Shown in pieces: positions 1 through 8,811 of a stretch of DNA of 64,000 nucleotides; the first letter of the stretch is position 1, and the number at the start of each line of letters is the position of its first letter. This DNA is from Hyphomicrobium sp. MC1 (GTDB lineage: Bacteria > Pseudomonadota > Alphaproteobacteria > Rhizobiales > Hyphomicrobiaceae), in NCBI RefSeq assembly GCF_000253295.1, contig NC_015717.1:3472001-3536000 (forward strand). Reading direction: 5' to 3'. The notes under the pieces were generated by a model. It ran no database searches. It had not been told where the DNA came from and saw only the letters and a list, made by a program, of their open reading frames with translations. The position numbers and the translations under genes were made by a program.

Positions 1-783
1 GTGCCGGTCGATTGGCAGCTGACCGACACCTATTTTGTCGTCGCCCACATTCATTACGTGCTGATCGGTATCAACGTTTTTCCGGTTATCGGAGGGCTCT
101 ATTACTGGTTTCCGAAAATGACGGGGCGCATGTTGAGCGAGCGTCTGGGCAAATGGAATTTCTGGCTCACTTTCATCGGTTTCAACATTGCGTTCCTGCC
201 GATGCATCTGACCGGACTTCTTGGAATGCCGCGCCGCATCTACACTTATGGACCCGACTTCGGCTGGACGACGCTGAATATGATCACGACGGTCGGCGCC
301 TTTATTCTCGCTTTCGGAATACTGCTTTTTCTCATCAACATCGCCATCAGTCTGCGTTCGGGCGCCCTCGCAGGACCAAATCCGTGGAACGCTCCGACGC
401 TCGAATGGGCGACGTCCTCACCACCACCAGCTTACAACTTCGCAGTCATTCCAATCGTCGCAAGTCGCCATCCTTTATGGGAGGACAGCCTCCAGGAAAC
501 CGATGAGCGCTCTTCGATCAATAGCGGCTTGGCGCTCGACCATGGCCGCGAGACGATCGCCACAACCCCAATCGACGCAGAGCCTGATGCTATCCTCAAA
601 ATGCCGGACGACAGCTATGCGCCGTTATTCTTGGCGTTGGGTCTCAGCGCGCTTTTCGTCTCGATGCTCGCGCAGTCGCTCGCCGGCGGCATTTTTTCCA
701 TCGTCGTCATTCTTCTCTCGATACTGCTGTGGCTTTGGCCCACGCACGTGACGTTCCGGCCCGTTGAGGTGTCGCATGGCTAA
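1..783 (+). CDS. Cytochrome c oxidase subunit I, C-terminal part (cut by window edge)
   Basis: This is the last third of a haem-copper oxidase subunit I, the membrane subunit that reduces O2 to water and pumps protons. The reading frame is open to base 1, so the gene starts outside the window. The segment VVAHIHYVL near residues 13-21 carries the paired histidines (16 and 18) that bind haem a3 and haem a in this family, followed by hydrophobic helices. The last 130 residues form an acidic loop and two extra helices, as in the longer bacterial aa3-type subunits. It overlaps the subunit III gene by 8 bases, so the two are translationally coupled. The order I, III, small membrane protein, CtaG resembles alternative oxidase operons of the CoxMNOP kind; this assignment is an inference. 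Confidence 0.9.
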   Translation: MPVDWQLTDTYFVVAHIHYVLIGINVFPVIGGLYYWFPKMTGRMLSERLGKWNFWLTFIGFNIAFLPMHLTGLLGMPRRIYTYGPDFGWTTLNMITTVGAFILAFGILLFLINIAISLRSGALAGPNPWNAPTLEWATSSPPPAYNFAVIPIVASRHPLWEDSLQETDERSSINSGLALDHGRETIATTPIDAEPDAILKMPDDSYAPLFLALGLSALFVSMLAQSLAGGIFSIVVILLSILLWLWPTHVTFRPVEVSHG

Positions 784-1375
784 TCTTGTCATTTCTCGGC
801 CGGATGTACATCTTCCCGCTGCCGGACTTCATCGGTCATCGGGCTGGTGGGGAATGCTGTTCGTCATTGCGACGGAAGCCGCGGTCTTCGCCTATCTGCT
901 CTTCAGTTATTATTACATGGCCATAGAAATACATTCGACGTGGCCCACACATCCGCCTTCATTGAAGTTGGCATTGCCGAACACGATCATTCTTCTCGCC
1001 AGCAGCGTAGCGATTTGGTGGGGCGAGCGTCAGTTCAAACAAGGGTGCCGCGCAGAGGCGTTCCTCGGCATGTCGCTCGCGGCATTGCTAGGTCTCATGT
1101 TCTTGGGCATTCAACTTTTGGAATGGCACAATAAGAGCTTCACAGTCTCGTCCGACCCGTACGGATCGCTTTATTTCACGATCACAGGATTTCATATGGC
1201 CCACGTCGTTGCCGGCTTGCTGATGATCGTCGCGTTGATTTCCTGGATGGCCGCAGGGCTCCTTTCGGATCGCCGGCGCATCGCGCTCTCAATCGGCGCG
1301 CTCTATTGGCATTTCGTCGATGCCGTCTGGCTGACAGTATTCTTCACTTTCTACATCACCTCTTACTTGAGCTAA
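776..1375 (+). CDS. Cytochrome c oxidase subunit III
   Basis: A 199-residue membrane protein with about five hydrophobic helices and family features such as FHMAHVVAG and the closing YWHFVDAVWLTVFFTFY, typical of subunit III of aa3/caa3 oxidases. Subunit III stabilises the catalytic subunit and the proton uptake path. I chose the ATG at 776 because it overlaps the end of subunit I (ATGGCTAA) and reads MANLVISRP; a GTG twelve bases upstream is also in frame. It is shorter than the mitochondrial-type subunit III (about 260 residues), as expected for the five-helix bacterial form. Confidence 0.9.
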   Translation: MANLVISRPDVHLPAAGLHRSSGWWGMLFVIATEAAVFAYLLFSYYYMAIEIHSTWPTHPPSLKLALPNTIILLASSVAIWWGERQFKQGCRAEAFLGMSLAALLGLMFLGIQLLEWHNKSFTVSSDPYGSLYFTITGFHMAHVVAGLLMIVALISWMAAGLLSDRRRIALSIGALYWHFVDAVWLTVFFTFYITSYLS

Positions 1376-1378
1376 GCG

Positions 1379-1819
1379 ATGCATCAAGGCGCAACCATAT
1401 CGGGCTCAGCCCATCCAGCCCCTCACCGAGAGAAGGCCCCGCTGTCGGCGTTGGCATTCGGGCTTCTTTCCGCACCAATTGCGTGGGTTCTGCATCTGCT
1501 CATCAACTATTCGATCGCAGGCCAACGTTGCATCGGCGCCGTAGCTCGGGAAGACATTTTACGTGGTCCGCCGGGAGCTCTGGCCATGATTCTTCTCGTG
1601 GACATCGCCTCGCTCGCGTTGGCGGTGTCGGCAGGATACGTCGCTTTTGTTCTTTGGAAGAAAACGAAAGACGAAAAAGTGGGTGAGGCGCGCGCACTCG
1701 TCCATGCCGGAGAAGGTCGAACGCGCTTCATGGCCATGTGCGGAGTTCTGACAAGCACGCTTTTCGGGTTTGCAATCGCAGTCGATGCCCTTGGATCTAT
1801 CGTGGGGCCGCCATGCTGA
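1379..1819 (+). CDS. Small membrane protein of the oxidase operon
   Basis: 146 residues with three predicted membrane segments (about 22-45, 62-85 and 115-135) and a short charged loop. I do not recognise a named family with certainty. Its place, three bases after subunit III and overlapping the ctaG-like gene by seven bases, suggests a minor subunit or assembly factor of the same oxidase, comparable in position to CoxP of alternative oxidase operons. The function is inferred from context only. Confidence 0.7.
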   Translation: MHQGATISGSAHPAPHREKAPLSALAFGLLSAPIAWVLHLLINYSIAGQRCIGAVAREDILRGPPGALAMILLVDIASLALAVSAGYVAFVLWKKTKDEKVGEARALVHAGEGRTRFMAMCGVLTSTLFGFAIAVDALGSIVGPPC

Positions 1820-3072
1820 AAAAACTTTGCCCTTTTATACCGTTTCTGACGACCTTCTGCGCAACGGCAGCGAGCGCACACGCCATATCCAATGACACTC
1901 AGTCGTCTGAGACGATCAGATACCTCGAAACAATCGTTATTATAGTCACCATCGTAGCATATGCAGCGGGCGTCATTCGCATACGGCGAGAAGTTGGTGC
2001 GCGCCGCGTCGTAACCGCGTCGCAAACTATCGCATTTGCAATCGCGATGGCCCTGTTCGTCGTCGTCCTATCCCCACAAGTCGACGAAATCACCGACGCG
2101 CTTTTCTCGGCGCACATGGGTCAGCATTTGATCCTGATGCTGGTCGTACCCCCCTTGCTCGTCTGGAGCCGGCCTATCCTCGTAATGATCTGGGGGTTGC
2201 CGCGCAGCTTCCGCAAGCGGGTTGCCACTTCCATTACTGTCCATTGGTTGCGATCAGCTATCTGGCATCTGATGCACCCTTTGTCGGTGGCAGCGCTTTT
2301 CCTCGGAACTTTTTCATTCTGGCATCTGCCTCGCCCCTACGCCTGGAGCCTTCAGAATGAATGGGTGCACACGTTCGAGCATTTGAGTTTCGTCGTCACC
2401 TCATTCATGTTCTGGACGCTTGTGATCGAACCATCGGGTCGGCGTCGCATGGAATTTATTCCAAGCATGCTGTTCGTTGCGGCCATCGCGGTTCTCAGTG
2501 GTCTCCCCGGCGCTCTGATGATCCTGTCACCGGTTGTCCTGTTCAAGGCTCACGGGATGGCGCCTTACGCATGGGGAATGACGCCGCTTGAAGATCAGCA
2601 AATCGCGGGTTTGATTATGTGGATCCCTGCTGGAATTTTTTTTCTAGCTCCGATTGCTTGGTTGTTCGTCAAATCGCTACAGAATGCTGAACGTCGCGGA
2701 ACGGTAACGCACCTAGCGAGAGCCGGAATGCTGGCGCTTTTGTTGCCAGCTGTCTTGTCGGGATATTCCGTTGTCAAGGCCGAGCCTGCTGCCGGTGCAC
2801 CCGCAAATGCCAAAGCGCTCATAGAACACTATGGATGCGGATCGTGTCACACGATTCCGGGCATCGATAACGCCGACGGACGCGTTGGCCCACCGCTCGC
2901 GGGAATTGGCAATCGCGTTTTCATTGCGGGGCGATTGCAGAACAACATCGGAAACATGACCAAATGGATCGCCAGCCCGCAATCCGTCGACCCTGGGAAC
3001 GCCATGCCGGATATGGGCTTGAAGGCCAAAGATGCGGCAGCGATAGCCTCGTATCTCGAGACGCTGCATTAA
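1813..3072 (+). CDS. CtaG-type oxidase assembly protein fused to cytochrome c
   Basis: A 419-residue protein. The first 330 residues follow a signal-like N-terminus and hold several membrane helices typical of the caa3_CtaG family, which helps insert copper or assemble caa3/aa3 oxidases. The last 90 residues are a class I cytochrome c domain: the haem site CGSCH lies near residue 340, and a methionine in NAMPDMGL near the end can be the sixth ligand. So the protein is an assembly factor with its own haem domain, or an electron entry domain tethered to the membrane. The ATG at 1813 was chosen because it overlaps the previous stop (ATGCTGA) and starts a clear signal sequence; a longer frame runs upstream to 1738. 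Confidence 0.85.
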   Translation: MLKKLCPFIPFLTTFCATAASAHAISNDTQSSETIRYLETIVIIVTIVAYAAGVIRIRREVGARRVVTASQTIAFAIAMALFVVVLSPQVDEITDALFSAHMGQHLILMLVVPPLLVWSRPILVMIWGLPRSFRKRVATSITVHWLRSAIWHLMHPLSVAALFLGTFSFWHLPRPYAWSLQNEWVHTFEHLSFVVTSFMFWTLVIEPSGRRRMEFIPSMLFVAAIAVLSGLPGALMILSPVVLFKAHGMAPYAWGMTPLEDQQIAGLIMWIPAGIFFLAPIAWLFVKSLQNAERRGTVTHLARAGMLALLLPAVLSGYSVVKAEPAAGAPANAKALIEHYGCGSCHTIPGIDNADGRVGPPLAGIGNRVFIAGRLQNNIGNMTKWIASPQSVDPGNAMPDMGLKAKDAAAIASYLETLH

Positions 3073-3090
3073 CAGCGTGAGACGATGGCT

Positions 3091-3348
3091 TCAGTGCGGT
3101 TCCCACGTATCCGAGGTCGCCGCAAGGCTTTGCGCTTCAAGCTCGGGCGGGTAGGCACAGGGTAAGCTGAGCATCTCGTTGTCGACGTGTTTCCTTGACC
3201 GGCTTATAGAGATCGACGACGACTCAGCCCTCAGTCTCTGCAACGCCCGTCCTGCCCGGCAGATGGCGGTCAGGACCAAACGATGCGAAAGCGGAAAACC
3301 AATGCCGTTGACGTAAAAGTATTTGCCGTCAGGCGAAAAACGCATCAC
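3091..3348 (-). CDS. Hypothetical protein, 85 residues
   Basis: A short reading frame that starts MMRFSPDGKYFYVNG and is preceded by a very good ribosome binding site (GGGAGG, five bases before the ATG on the minus strand). There is no recognisable domain, no signal peptide and no membrane segment. It faces the oxidase operon end to end. The strong ribosome site makes translation plausible, but the C-terminal half has low-complexity composition, so the gene is uncertain. Confidence 0.4.
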   Translation of the reverse strand: MMRFSPDGKYFYVNGIGFPLSHRLVLTAICRAGRALQRLRAESSSISISRSRKHVDNEMLSLPCAYPPELEAQSLAATSDTWEPH

Positions 3349-3495
3349 GACCTCCCAAAAGGATAAGCGCGGCTTTTTTCATCTCTTCACAGATTTGACG
3401 ACTTTGCCCACAAGCTGCGACCAAATTCGACTTTGATACGCTCCCATGTCGTGCCACCCTTAATACCGACTGGGGATTTTCCGGGGGAAGGTCTC

Positions 3496-3714
3496 ATGCC
3501 ACTCGATGGAATGCGTGACGAGGATGAACCGCGCGGACCGCGCTGCGCGAGTTGCCACGAGCCTTTGGTCGATGGACAACGCGTCCGTCATATCCATTTC
3601 AGCAACGATCCGCACGGCTTTCGCGGCTTGACCGGCAAATATCACGAAGCCTGCAGCAGGCCCTTCGTATCGCTTGCCCATGTCATCAATCTCACTCACA
3701 CGCGCGGCTTCTAA
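3496..3714 (+). CDS. Hypothetical Cys/His-containing protein, 72 residues
   Basis: Starts MPLDGMRDEDEPRGP after a purine-rich ribosome site (GGGGGAAGG). It contains CASCHEPL near residues 18-25 and a later cysteine in KYHEACSRP, with several histidines between, which looks like a small zinc-binding knuckle. An upstream in-frame ATG at 3433 would add 21 residues but lacks a ribosome site. It is convergent with the sulfatase gene. The function is unknown. Confidence 0.6.
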   Translation: MPLDGMRDEDEPRGPRCASCHEPLVDGQRVRHIHFSNDPHGFRGLTGKYHEACSRPFVSLAHVINLTHTRGF

Positions 3715-3733
3715 GCGATTGATCCGGGATGGG

Positions 3734-3758
3734 AGGGCAGCGAGATCCTCGCCGCCCT
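3734..3758. terminator. Stable hairpin between convergent genes
   Basis: AGGGC-a-GCGAG, a three-base loop, then CTCGC-c-GCCCT: ten base pairs with one internal mismatch. It lies between the end of the small Cys/His gene and the end of the sulfatase gene. No T-run follows on either strand, so it is a possible bidirectional terminator or mRNA 3' end stabiliser rather than a classical terminator. Confidence 0.45.
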
Positions 3759-3773
3759 GTCATGCATAGCGCG

Positions 3774-5351
3774 TCAGTCGCCGGCCACCGCAGTTGCCTT
3801 CATTTTTTCGATCGCATCATCGATCGTAAAGCTGTTGGGCTTCTGTATCGGCGGGAAGTCCTTGAACGTCTCAGCGAATTTTGAGGCGACCATATTGATC
3901 GCGAACACAATATAGTCGCGACGAATGAACCACTCATAGTACGTGTTCGACGTTGTATCTGCGAATTCGTAGGGATCAGTGCGTAGATTAAAGAGTTTTG
4001 GCACGCGCAATCGCGTAAATGGCTCCGCCCAGACCTGAAGCGTCCCCTTGCAGCGCTGTTCCATGAAGACACATTTCCAATTGTCGTAGCGCAACGCGAG
4101 AATGTCGCCATCGTCGCTGATGTAGACGAACAGCTTGCGTGGACTCTCTTTTTGTTCGCCGGTCAAAAACGGAAGCAGATTGAAGCCATCGATGTGGTTC
4201 TTGTACGTCCTTCCGCAAGCCTGATAACCCTTTTTCAGCTTGTCCATGACGTCGGGATCGCCCGCCATTGCGAGAAACGTCGGAAACCAGTCGTGAAGCT
4301 GAACTATCTCCGTGGAGACTTGTCCCGGCTTTATCTTTGCCGGCCACCGCACCAATTGGGGAATTCGGAAAGCACCTTCCCAGTTCGTATTTTTCTCGGA
4401 ACGGAATGGCGTCATGCCGCCATCCGGCCAGGAATTGCGATGAGGACCATTGTCGGTTGAGTATTGGACGAACGTGTTCTCCGCGATGCCGAGTTCATCG
4501 AGAAAATCCAGCATCTGGCCAATGTTCTTATCGTGATCAATCATCGTGTCGTGGTATGGCGACTGCCAACGACCGGCTTGACCGAGGCTCTCTTTTTTGG
4601 GGTGCGTATAAAGGTGCATGTGGGTGGTGTTGAGCCACACGAACCACGGCTTCCCCGCGTCTTCGGCGCGCTTAATGAAATCCTTCGCCGCGGCTACGAA
4701 CTCGTCATCACAGGTCTCCATGCGCTTACGGTTCAATGGGCCTGTGTCTTCGATTTTTTGCTTTCCGACCTTCCCCCAGCGCGGCTCTTCGGTTGGATCG
4801 TCTTTATCGGTCGCCCAAGAATGGATGACGCCGCGAGGTCCAAAATTCTTGCGATAATTTGGGAAGTCCTTTTCGGGAAAATAGTCATACATCTCCGGCT
4901 CTTCTTCGGCGTTTAAATGGTAGAGATTGCCGAAGAACTCGTCGAAGCCGTGATTGGTCGGCAGCATGTGATTAAGATCGCCGAGGTGGTTTTTGCCGAA
5001 TTGACCGGTGGCATAGCCTTGATTTTTCAATGCACCCGCAATCGTTACGATCTTCTCATTCATGCCGATCGGCGCCCCAGGCATGCCGACTTTCGATAAC
5101 CCGGTGCGAAGCACGCTTTGGCCGGTGATGAAAGAAGAGCGCCCCGCGGTGCACGATTGTTCGCCGTAAGCGTCGATAAACATCATGCCTTCTTTGGCGA
5201 TACGGTCTATGTTGGGCGTCTGATAGCCCATCAATCCATGCGAATAACAACTTAAATTCGAGATGCCGATGTCGTCACCCCAGATGACGAGGATATTGGG
5301 CTTGTCCGATTTACGGGGTGCGCCGCTGCCGCCTTTCGCTTCCTTGGCCAT
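3774..5351 (-). CDS. Type I sulfatase (arylsulfatase family)
   Basis: A 525-residue alkaline-phosphatase-fold sulfatase. Metal-binding aspartates appear in WGDDIG (residues 24-29). The activation motif CTAGR is at residues 67-71: Cys67 would be converted to formylglycine. It is the C-x-A-x-R version instead of the common C-x-P-x-R. A later STDNGPH segment carries the second metal ligands (Asp-Asn). There is no signal peptide, so the enzyme is probably cytoplasmic. No maturation enzyme gene is nearby. Preferred substrate cannot be read from the sequence. It stands alone, with about 110 bases to the next upstream gene, and has no obvious link to nitrogen fixation. Confidence 0.9.
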   Translation of the reverse strand: MAKEAKGGSGAPRKSDKPNILVIWGDDIGISNLSCYSHGLMGYQTPNIDRIAKEGMMFIDAYGEQSCTAGRSSFITGQSVLRTGLSKVGMPGAPIGMNEKIVTIAGALKNQGYATGQFGKNHLGDLNHMLPTNHGFDEFFGNLYHLNAEEEPEMYDYFPEKDFPNYRKNFGPRGVIHSWATDKDDPTEEPRWGKVGKQKIEDTGPLNRKRMETCDDEFVAAAKDFIKRAEDAGKPWFVWLNTTHMHLYTHPKKESLGQAGRWQSPYHDTMIDHDKNIGQMLDFLDELGIAENTFVQYSTDNGPHRNSWPDGGMTPFRSEKNTNWEGAFRIPQLVRWPAKIKPGQVSTEIVQLHDWFPTFLAMAGDPDVMDKLKKGYQACGRTYKNHIDGFNLLPFLTGEQKESPRKLFVYISDDGDILALRYDNWKCVFMEQRCKGTLQVWAEPFTRLRVPKLFNLRTDPYEFADTTSNTYYEWFIRRDYIVFAINMVASKFAETFKDFPPIQKPNSFTIDDAIEKMKATAVAGD

Positions 5352-5461
5352 GTTAGGCTCCTTTTGGTTTCAGCTATTCCCTCCATGGTATTTCCCCAAT
5401 AAACTCGTTTCGCCCGTACTGATCGCGTCCTACGTATCCATCTTGCCTCCTGTCGTTGGCG

Positions 5462-5935
5462 CTAGCCAAACGGTCCGATCTGGAAAAGCATGCTGACGAT
5501 CGCAAAGATACCGATCAGCAAGAGGACGATCGCGGTGATAAGTGTGAAGGATGGAGGAAAGCGGCTCTCGCCGTGAACCAGTCCGGCCTGGCGCATCATC
5601 TCGCGCTCTTGGCGCAAGCCCAACATGAATTGCACGTGATAGACGATGCCCACGACCAACATGATGATGCCGAGCAGAACGAGCGCCACACCAAAATTTC
5701 TGGATGCTCCGGCATGCGTGATGACATCCTGATCTCGCAGCTTCTGAAACACCTGAAAAATAGTGAATCCAAAGCTGATGAGTGATAGCGAGGTGCGGAT
5801 GACAGACATCAACGTCCGATCGGCGCTCATACGCGTGCGTTGAAACGACATACCGGTACGACGTAGTGAAAGCTCGACCGAAATATCGTCCGAAGCAGAA
5901 GCACTTGTGATGCCGGATTTTGGATCGCGTGTCAT
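5462..5935 (-). CDS. DUF202 (YidH-like) membrane protein
   Basis: 157 residues; a polar N-terminus of about 40 residues is followed by ADRTLMSVIRTSLSLISFG, the typical start of the DUF202 domain, and by three membrane helices. The biochemical role of the family is not established. It follows the next gene upstream (5942-6442) after six bases and is probably co-transcribed with it. Confidence 0.75.
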   Translation of the reverse strand: MTRDPKSGITSASASDDISVELSLRRTGMSFQRTRMSADRTLMSVIRTSLSLISFGFTIFQVFQKLRDQDVITHAGASRNFGVALVLLGIIMLVVGIVYHVQFMLGLRQEREMMRQAGLVHGESRFPPSFTLITAIVLLLIGIFAIVSMLFQIGPFG

Positions 5936-5941
5936 AGCCGC

Positions 5942-6442
5942 TCATACCTCTCGGGACTTCTGAGCGCACCATCGCCGCGCAATGCGGGCCACAGGCCCTC
6001 GGATCAGCAGGTACGGGACAAAGGCCAAAACAACGGCAATGATAACGGCCTCAGCAGGATAGAAAGTTCCCAATACCTTGAACTGATAGATTGCATCCAT
6101 GACGAGCCCCAAAAGAACGATACGTGCTGTAGAAATGATGCCTTCGCGTAGCCGCCCCGGACGTTTTTGAGCATTCGTGAGTACCGTCCAGAAATAAGGG
6201 GACCGGCCGAGACGCGCGTCATTGATGCCATCGTGCAGGGCAGCCATCATCGCCATCGTTGGCTGCAAAATAAATCGGAATGACATTGGTCCGCTGGGAC
6301 GCCCCGTAAAGTCTTGCCATTGTCTTTTAAAAACCTCGCCCGACACGCCGTACCAAAACAAACCGAGCAGGATGAGTGCCGCCGACGCCAGCACCACGGC
6401 TTGCGCCAGGACACTTGAGCCAGATGAGGTTTGGCTGGTCAT
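5942..6442 (-). CDS. Hypothetical membrane protein
   Basis: 166 residues with an N-terminal hydrophobic segment (about 10-30) and two more near residues 105-150; the region between is cytoplasmic-like and rich in Arg. I do not recognise the family. It probably forms a two-gene operon with the DUF202 protein downstream, which suggests a shared membrane function that cannot be specified. Confidence 0.65.
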   Translation of the reverse strand: MTSQTSSGSSVLAQAVVLASAALILLGLFWYGVSGEVFKRQWQDFTGRPSGPMSFRFILQPTMAMMAALHDGINDARLGRSPYFWTVLTNAQKRPGRLREGIISTARIVLLGLVMDAIYQFKVLGTFYPAEAVIIAVVLAFVPYLLIRGPVARIARRWCAQKSREV

Positions 6443-6959
6443 CTATGGCGCTCCCTGACGAGATGCGTTGAGATATTTGCTTGAAGTGGATTCTTGAATT
6501 GCTTCCAGGCGACTTCGCGAACGGGCGATACTCATCGCCCCATCCTCCGGCAGCACTAAAATTTCAGCGGAACGCTGCGCAGAGAAAATTGGCTCCTGCG
6601 CTGAAAAAATCGAGATCGCCTGCCAGGTTCTGAGCAGCGAGCAGCTTTCGATCGTGCAAACAAATACATACGCATAGCCGGCATCCGGGAACGCGTAGTG
6701 ACACCCGTCTACGGCCGAGACTGTCTTGCGAGATCAATCCGTAGTCAACGTAATTTGTTATTGCGGTGCGAGCGTGCCATGCCCCAACAGCCGAGAACGC
6801 GATTTAATAAAATTTATCGCACCAGCGTCGATCAGCATCTCATTCAATAGAACCATCGTTATCCCCTTTGCGAGCATCGCATACTGGAACTCGCGCTTTA
6901 TTTCGGCGTCGTGTGGGCAACAAAAACTCAAAAAAATTGCCGACGTTATCGGCATGGGA
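6443..6959. other. Gene-poor interval of about 517 bases
   Basis: No convincing gene. A 7-bp hairpin (GGGCGAT, loop, ATCGCCC) sits at 6523-6540. A minus-strand frame inside 6758-6955 reads somewhat protein-like but has no ribosome site and no family I recognise; it may be a gene remnant. The section is AT-richer than its surroundings near 6790-6950. No promoter of the sigma-54 type was found here. Confidence 0.5.
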
Positions 6960-7871
6960 TCAGCGCGGAATCCAGCTCGGCCAATTGATATTAAGTGGCA
7001 CCTCCCCAGCGCGGATCGCATCCATCTGAGCATCTGCTAGGCGATCGAGCCGGAGCAACGCGAGGCCTCTCAGGCCTGAGACTGCAATCAGCTGTCCAAG
7101 CTCGGCTCCATTGGCCGTGACCGACGTCCCGACAGCCGGAAGGGATGTTGAAGCCACGCTGACAACTGGCAATACGCGCTTGCGCAATTTGTCTTTGAGC
7201 TTCATGCGCGCAGTCAACTCTTGGCCGACATAACAGCCTTTCTTGAAATCGACACCGTGAAGCAGCTCGAAATTGGCTTCGAGCGGGTAGCAAATCTCTC
7301 CTTCAATGTCAGCGGTGTCGGCAACGCCGAGTGCCAGTCTGTGCGCATTATATTCTTCGACGGTTGCGCTAGTGACGCCGCGGCGGGCAAGCTCGATATC
7401 GACTGTCAAATCGACGGGGAACAGCAGGCGTGCGCCTAAAGCCGGGAGGCGAGGATCTATGAATGCGTGGTGTGTCCAAGGAAGCGAATTTTTCTCTGTC
7501 AACATCGTGCGCGGGTCAAGCCCCAACCTCGCGGCGACGTCCGATCCCCACACAGCGGCTACAGCAAGCGGCGTTTCTGTTTCGCCGAACGTGACCTCCG
7601 CGCGTAACTTAAACTTGACGAGGCGCTCAATGAATTTTTCGACATGCGAACTGGCGATATCAACGAGTAGCTTCTCGCCATCCGGCATAATGAAAAGATC
7701 GCAAATGAGCTTGCCTTGGCCTGTCAGCAGGCCGGTGTAAAGGGCGGTTCCCGGAGCAACGCGGCGCATGTCATTGGTCACGAGCCCCTGGAGAAATTTG
7801 GTCCGATCCGCGCCGCCGATTTCGAGGACGCTACGATCGTGTAAAATTGCAGCCTTTGCGATGTCGCTCAT
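6960..7871 (-). CDS. ygfZ: YgfZ/CAF17 folate-binding Fe-S protein factor
   Basis: 303 residues of the GcvT-like tetrahydrofolate-binding fold. The family signature KGCYVGQE is at residues 211-218, with the conserved cysteine 213. YgfZ helps maintain or assemble [4Fe-4S] clusters in a subset of enzymes. The early GLLTGQGKLICDLF segment is also typical. It ends the leftmost minus-strand run of genes below fixX, 89 bases after the hypothetical gene at 7961-8725. YgfZ is a housekeeping gene in most bacteria; its position next to the Fe-S-heavy nif region is suggestive but may be chance. Confidence 0.9.
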   Translation of the reverse strand: MSDIAKAAILHDRSVLEIGGADRTKFLQGLVTNDMRRVAPGTALYTGLLTGQGKLICDLFIMPDGEKLLVDIASSHVEKFIERLVKFKLRAEVTFGETETPLAVAAVWGSDVAARLGLDPRTMLTEKNSLPWTHHAFIDPRLPALGARLLFPVDLTVDIELARRGVTSATVEEYNAHRLALGVADTADIEGEICYPLEANFELLHGVDFKKGCYVGQELTARMKLKDKLRKRVLPVVSVASTSLPAVGTSVTANGAELGQLIAVSGLRGLALLRLDRLADAQMDAIRAGEVPLNINWPSWIPR

Positions 7872-7960
7872 GTTGTTTCCGGCCGGTGGAGCGGCTTAGT
7901 AGACGCTATAAAACACGTCGTTTGCGCCTGGGTGAGATATCGTCCCCACATCGCAATCAT

Positions 7961-8725
7961 TTAGGACCGGCGCGCTAAAGACCGCAGAAGCCCCTGGTAT
8001 TCGTCATTCAGTTCCATATCGACTGCGGGCGCGAGCTTGAGCAGGGTATTTGCAACAAAAGCCTGGTCGTTACGGGGATCTTCCAAGACCTCGCGCAAAA
8101 CGGGAAGGTTGTCTTCGATGTGCTGGAGAAAAGCCACGCCCTTCTCTAGGGTTTCCGTCCAGCGCGCACGACTCCATAGCGCCAAGGGGTACATGATCTC
8201 GTGAAGGAAATTAGATCGTCGCGCCTTCTTGAAGAAGCGCAACTCAGCGTTCCAGTTTTCCTTGGCGCGAAGCGGCGGTGGCGGAATATCGCCAGAAAGC
8301 ATCTTCTTTCCAGCTTGGCCGACGAAATCATCTAGCGTCACCGGAGCGTCTATCTGAGCGCGGAAGTGCCATAAGCCCATAGAACCTGGGAATTCTTTCC
8401 CCATGCCTTCGATCAACGCAGATTCCACCTTGTCGACTGCTGCTTTGTCGCCTTTCATCGAAGCCGTCATGCAGAAGGCGAACACAGCGTCGTTGCCGAT
8501 CTCGTGGACGCCCCCTTTTCTTAACTGCTCGATCGAGAGCGCCGGCGTTACGCCATCAACAGGAAGCTGAGCTTCGCCGAGACGCTGCGCCGAGACAAAG
8601 GCCGTAATTTCGAGCCAACCCATCAGATTTTCGATGAAGGCGTCCGGATCGGCGTGCACAATTGCAAGATTGAGCGGCCCTTTGCGTTTTTTGAGTTCCA
8701 CCATATCCGTCATGACGTGGCCCAT
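7961..8725 (-). CDS. Hypothetical protein downstream of fixABCX
   Basis: About 254 residues, soluble, mostly alpha-helical by composition, without motifs I can name. A second ATG at 8713 (MTDMVELKK) is also possible. It lies 86 bases after fixX on the same strand, so it may be the last gene of the fix operon. The segment AFVSAQRLGEAQLPVDGV and the C-terminal LLKLAPAVDMELNDEYQG look well folded, so this is very likely a real protein. Function unknown; a role tied to electron transfer to nitrogenase is only a guess from position. Confidence 0.75.
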   Translation of the reverse strand: MGHVMTDMVELKKRKGPLNLAIVHADPDAFIENLMGWLEITAFVSAQRLGEAQLPVDGVTPALSIEQLRKGGVHEIGNDAVFAFCMTASMKGDKAAVDKVESALIEGMGKEFPGSMGLWHFRAQIDAPVTLDDFVGQAGKKMLSGDIPPPPLRAKENWNAELRFFKKARRSNFLHEIMYPLALWSRARWTETLEKGVAFLQHIEDNLPVLREVLEDPRNDQAFVANTLLKLAPAVDMELNDEYQGLLRSLARRS

Positions 8726-8811
8726 CGTATCCGTTTTCGATTGTCGCCTTTAGAGCAGCCTCCGGCAGCTGACTATTCTCGCGAATATGCAGCGGCTCGC
8801 AACGCTTGCAT

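Noticed and set aside
6523..6540. GGGCGAT/ATCGCCC hairpin as terminator
   Set aside because: Seven base pairs, no T-run, and not directly after a gene end.
6758..6955. Minus-strand frame that reads like a protein (MPITSAIFLSFCC...)
   Set aside because: No ribosome site, no known domain and overlap with the end of ygfZ when extended; kept only as a possible remnant.
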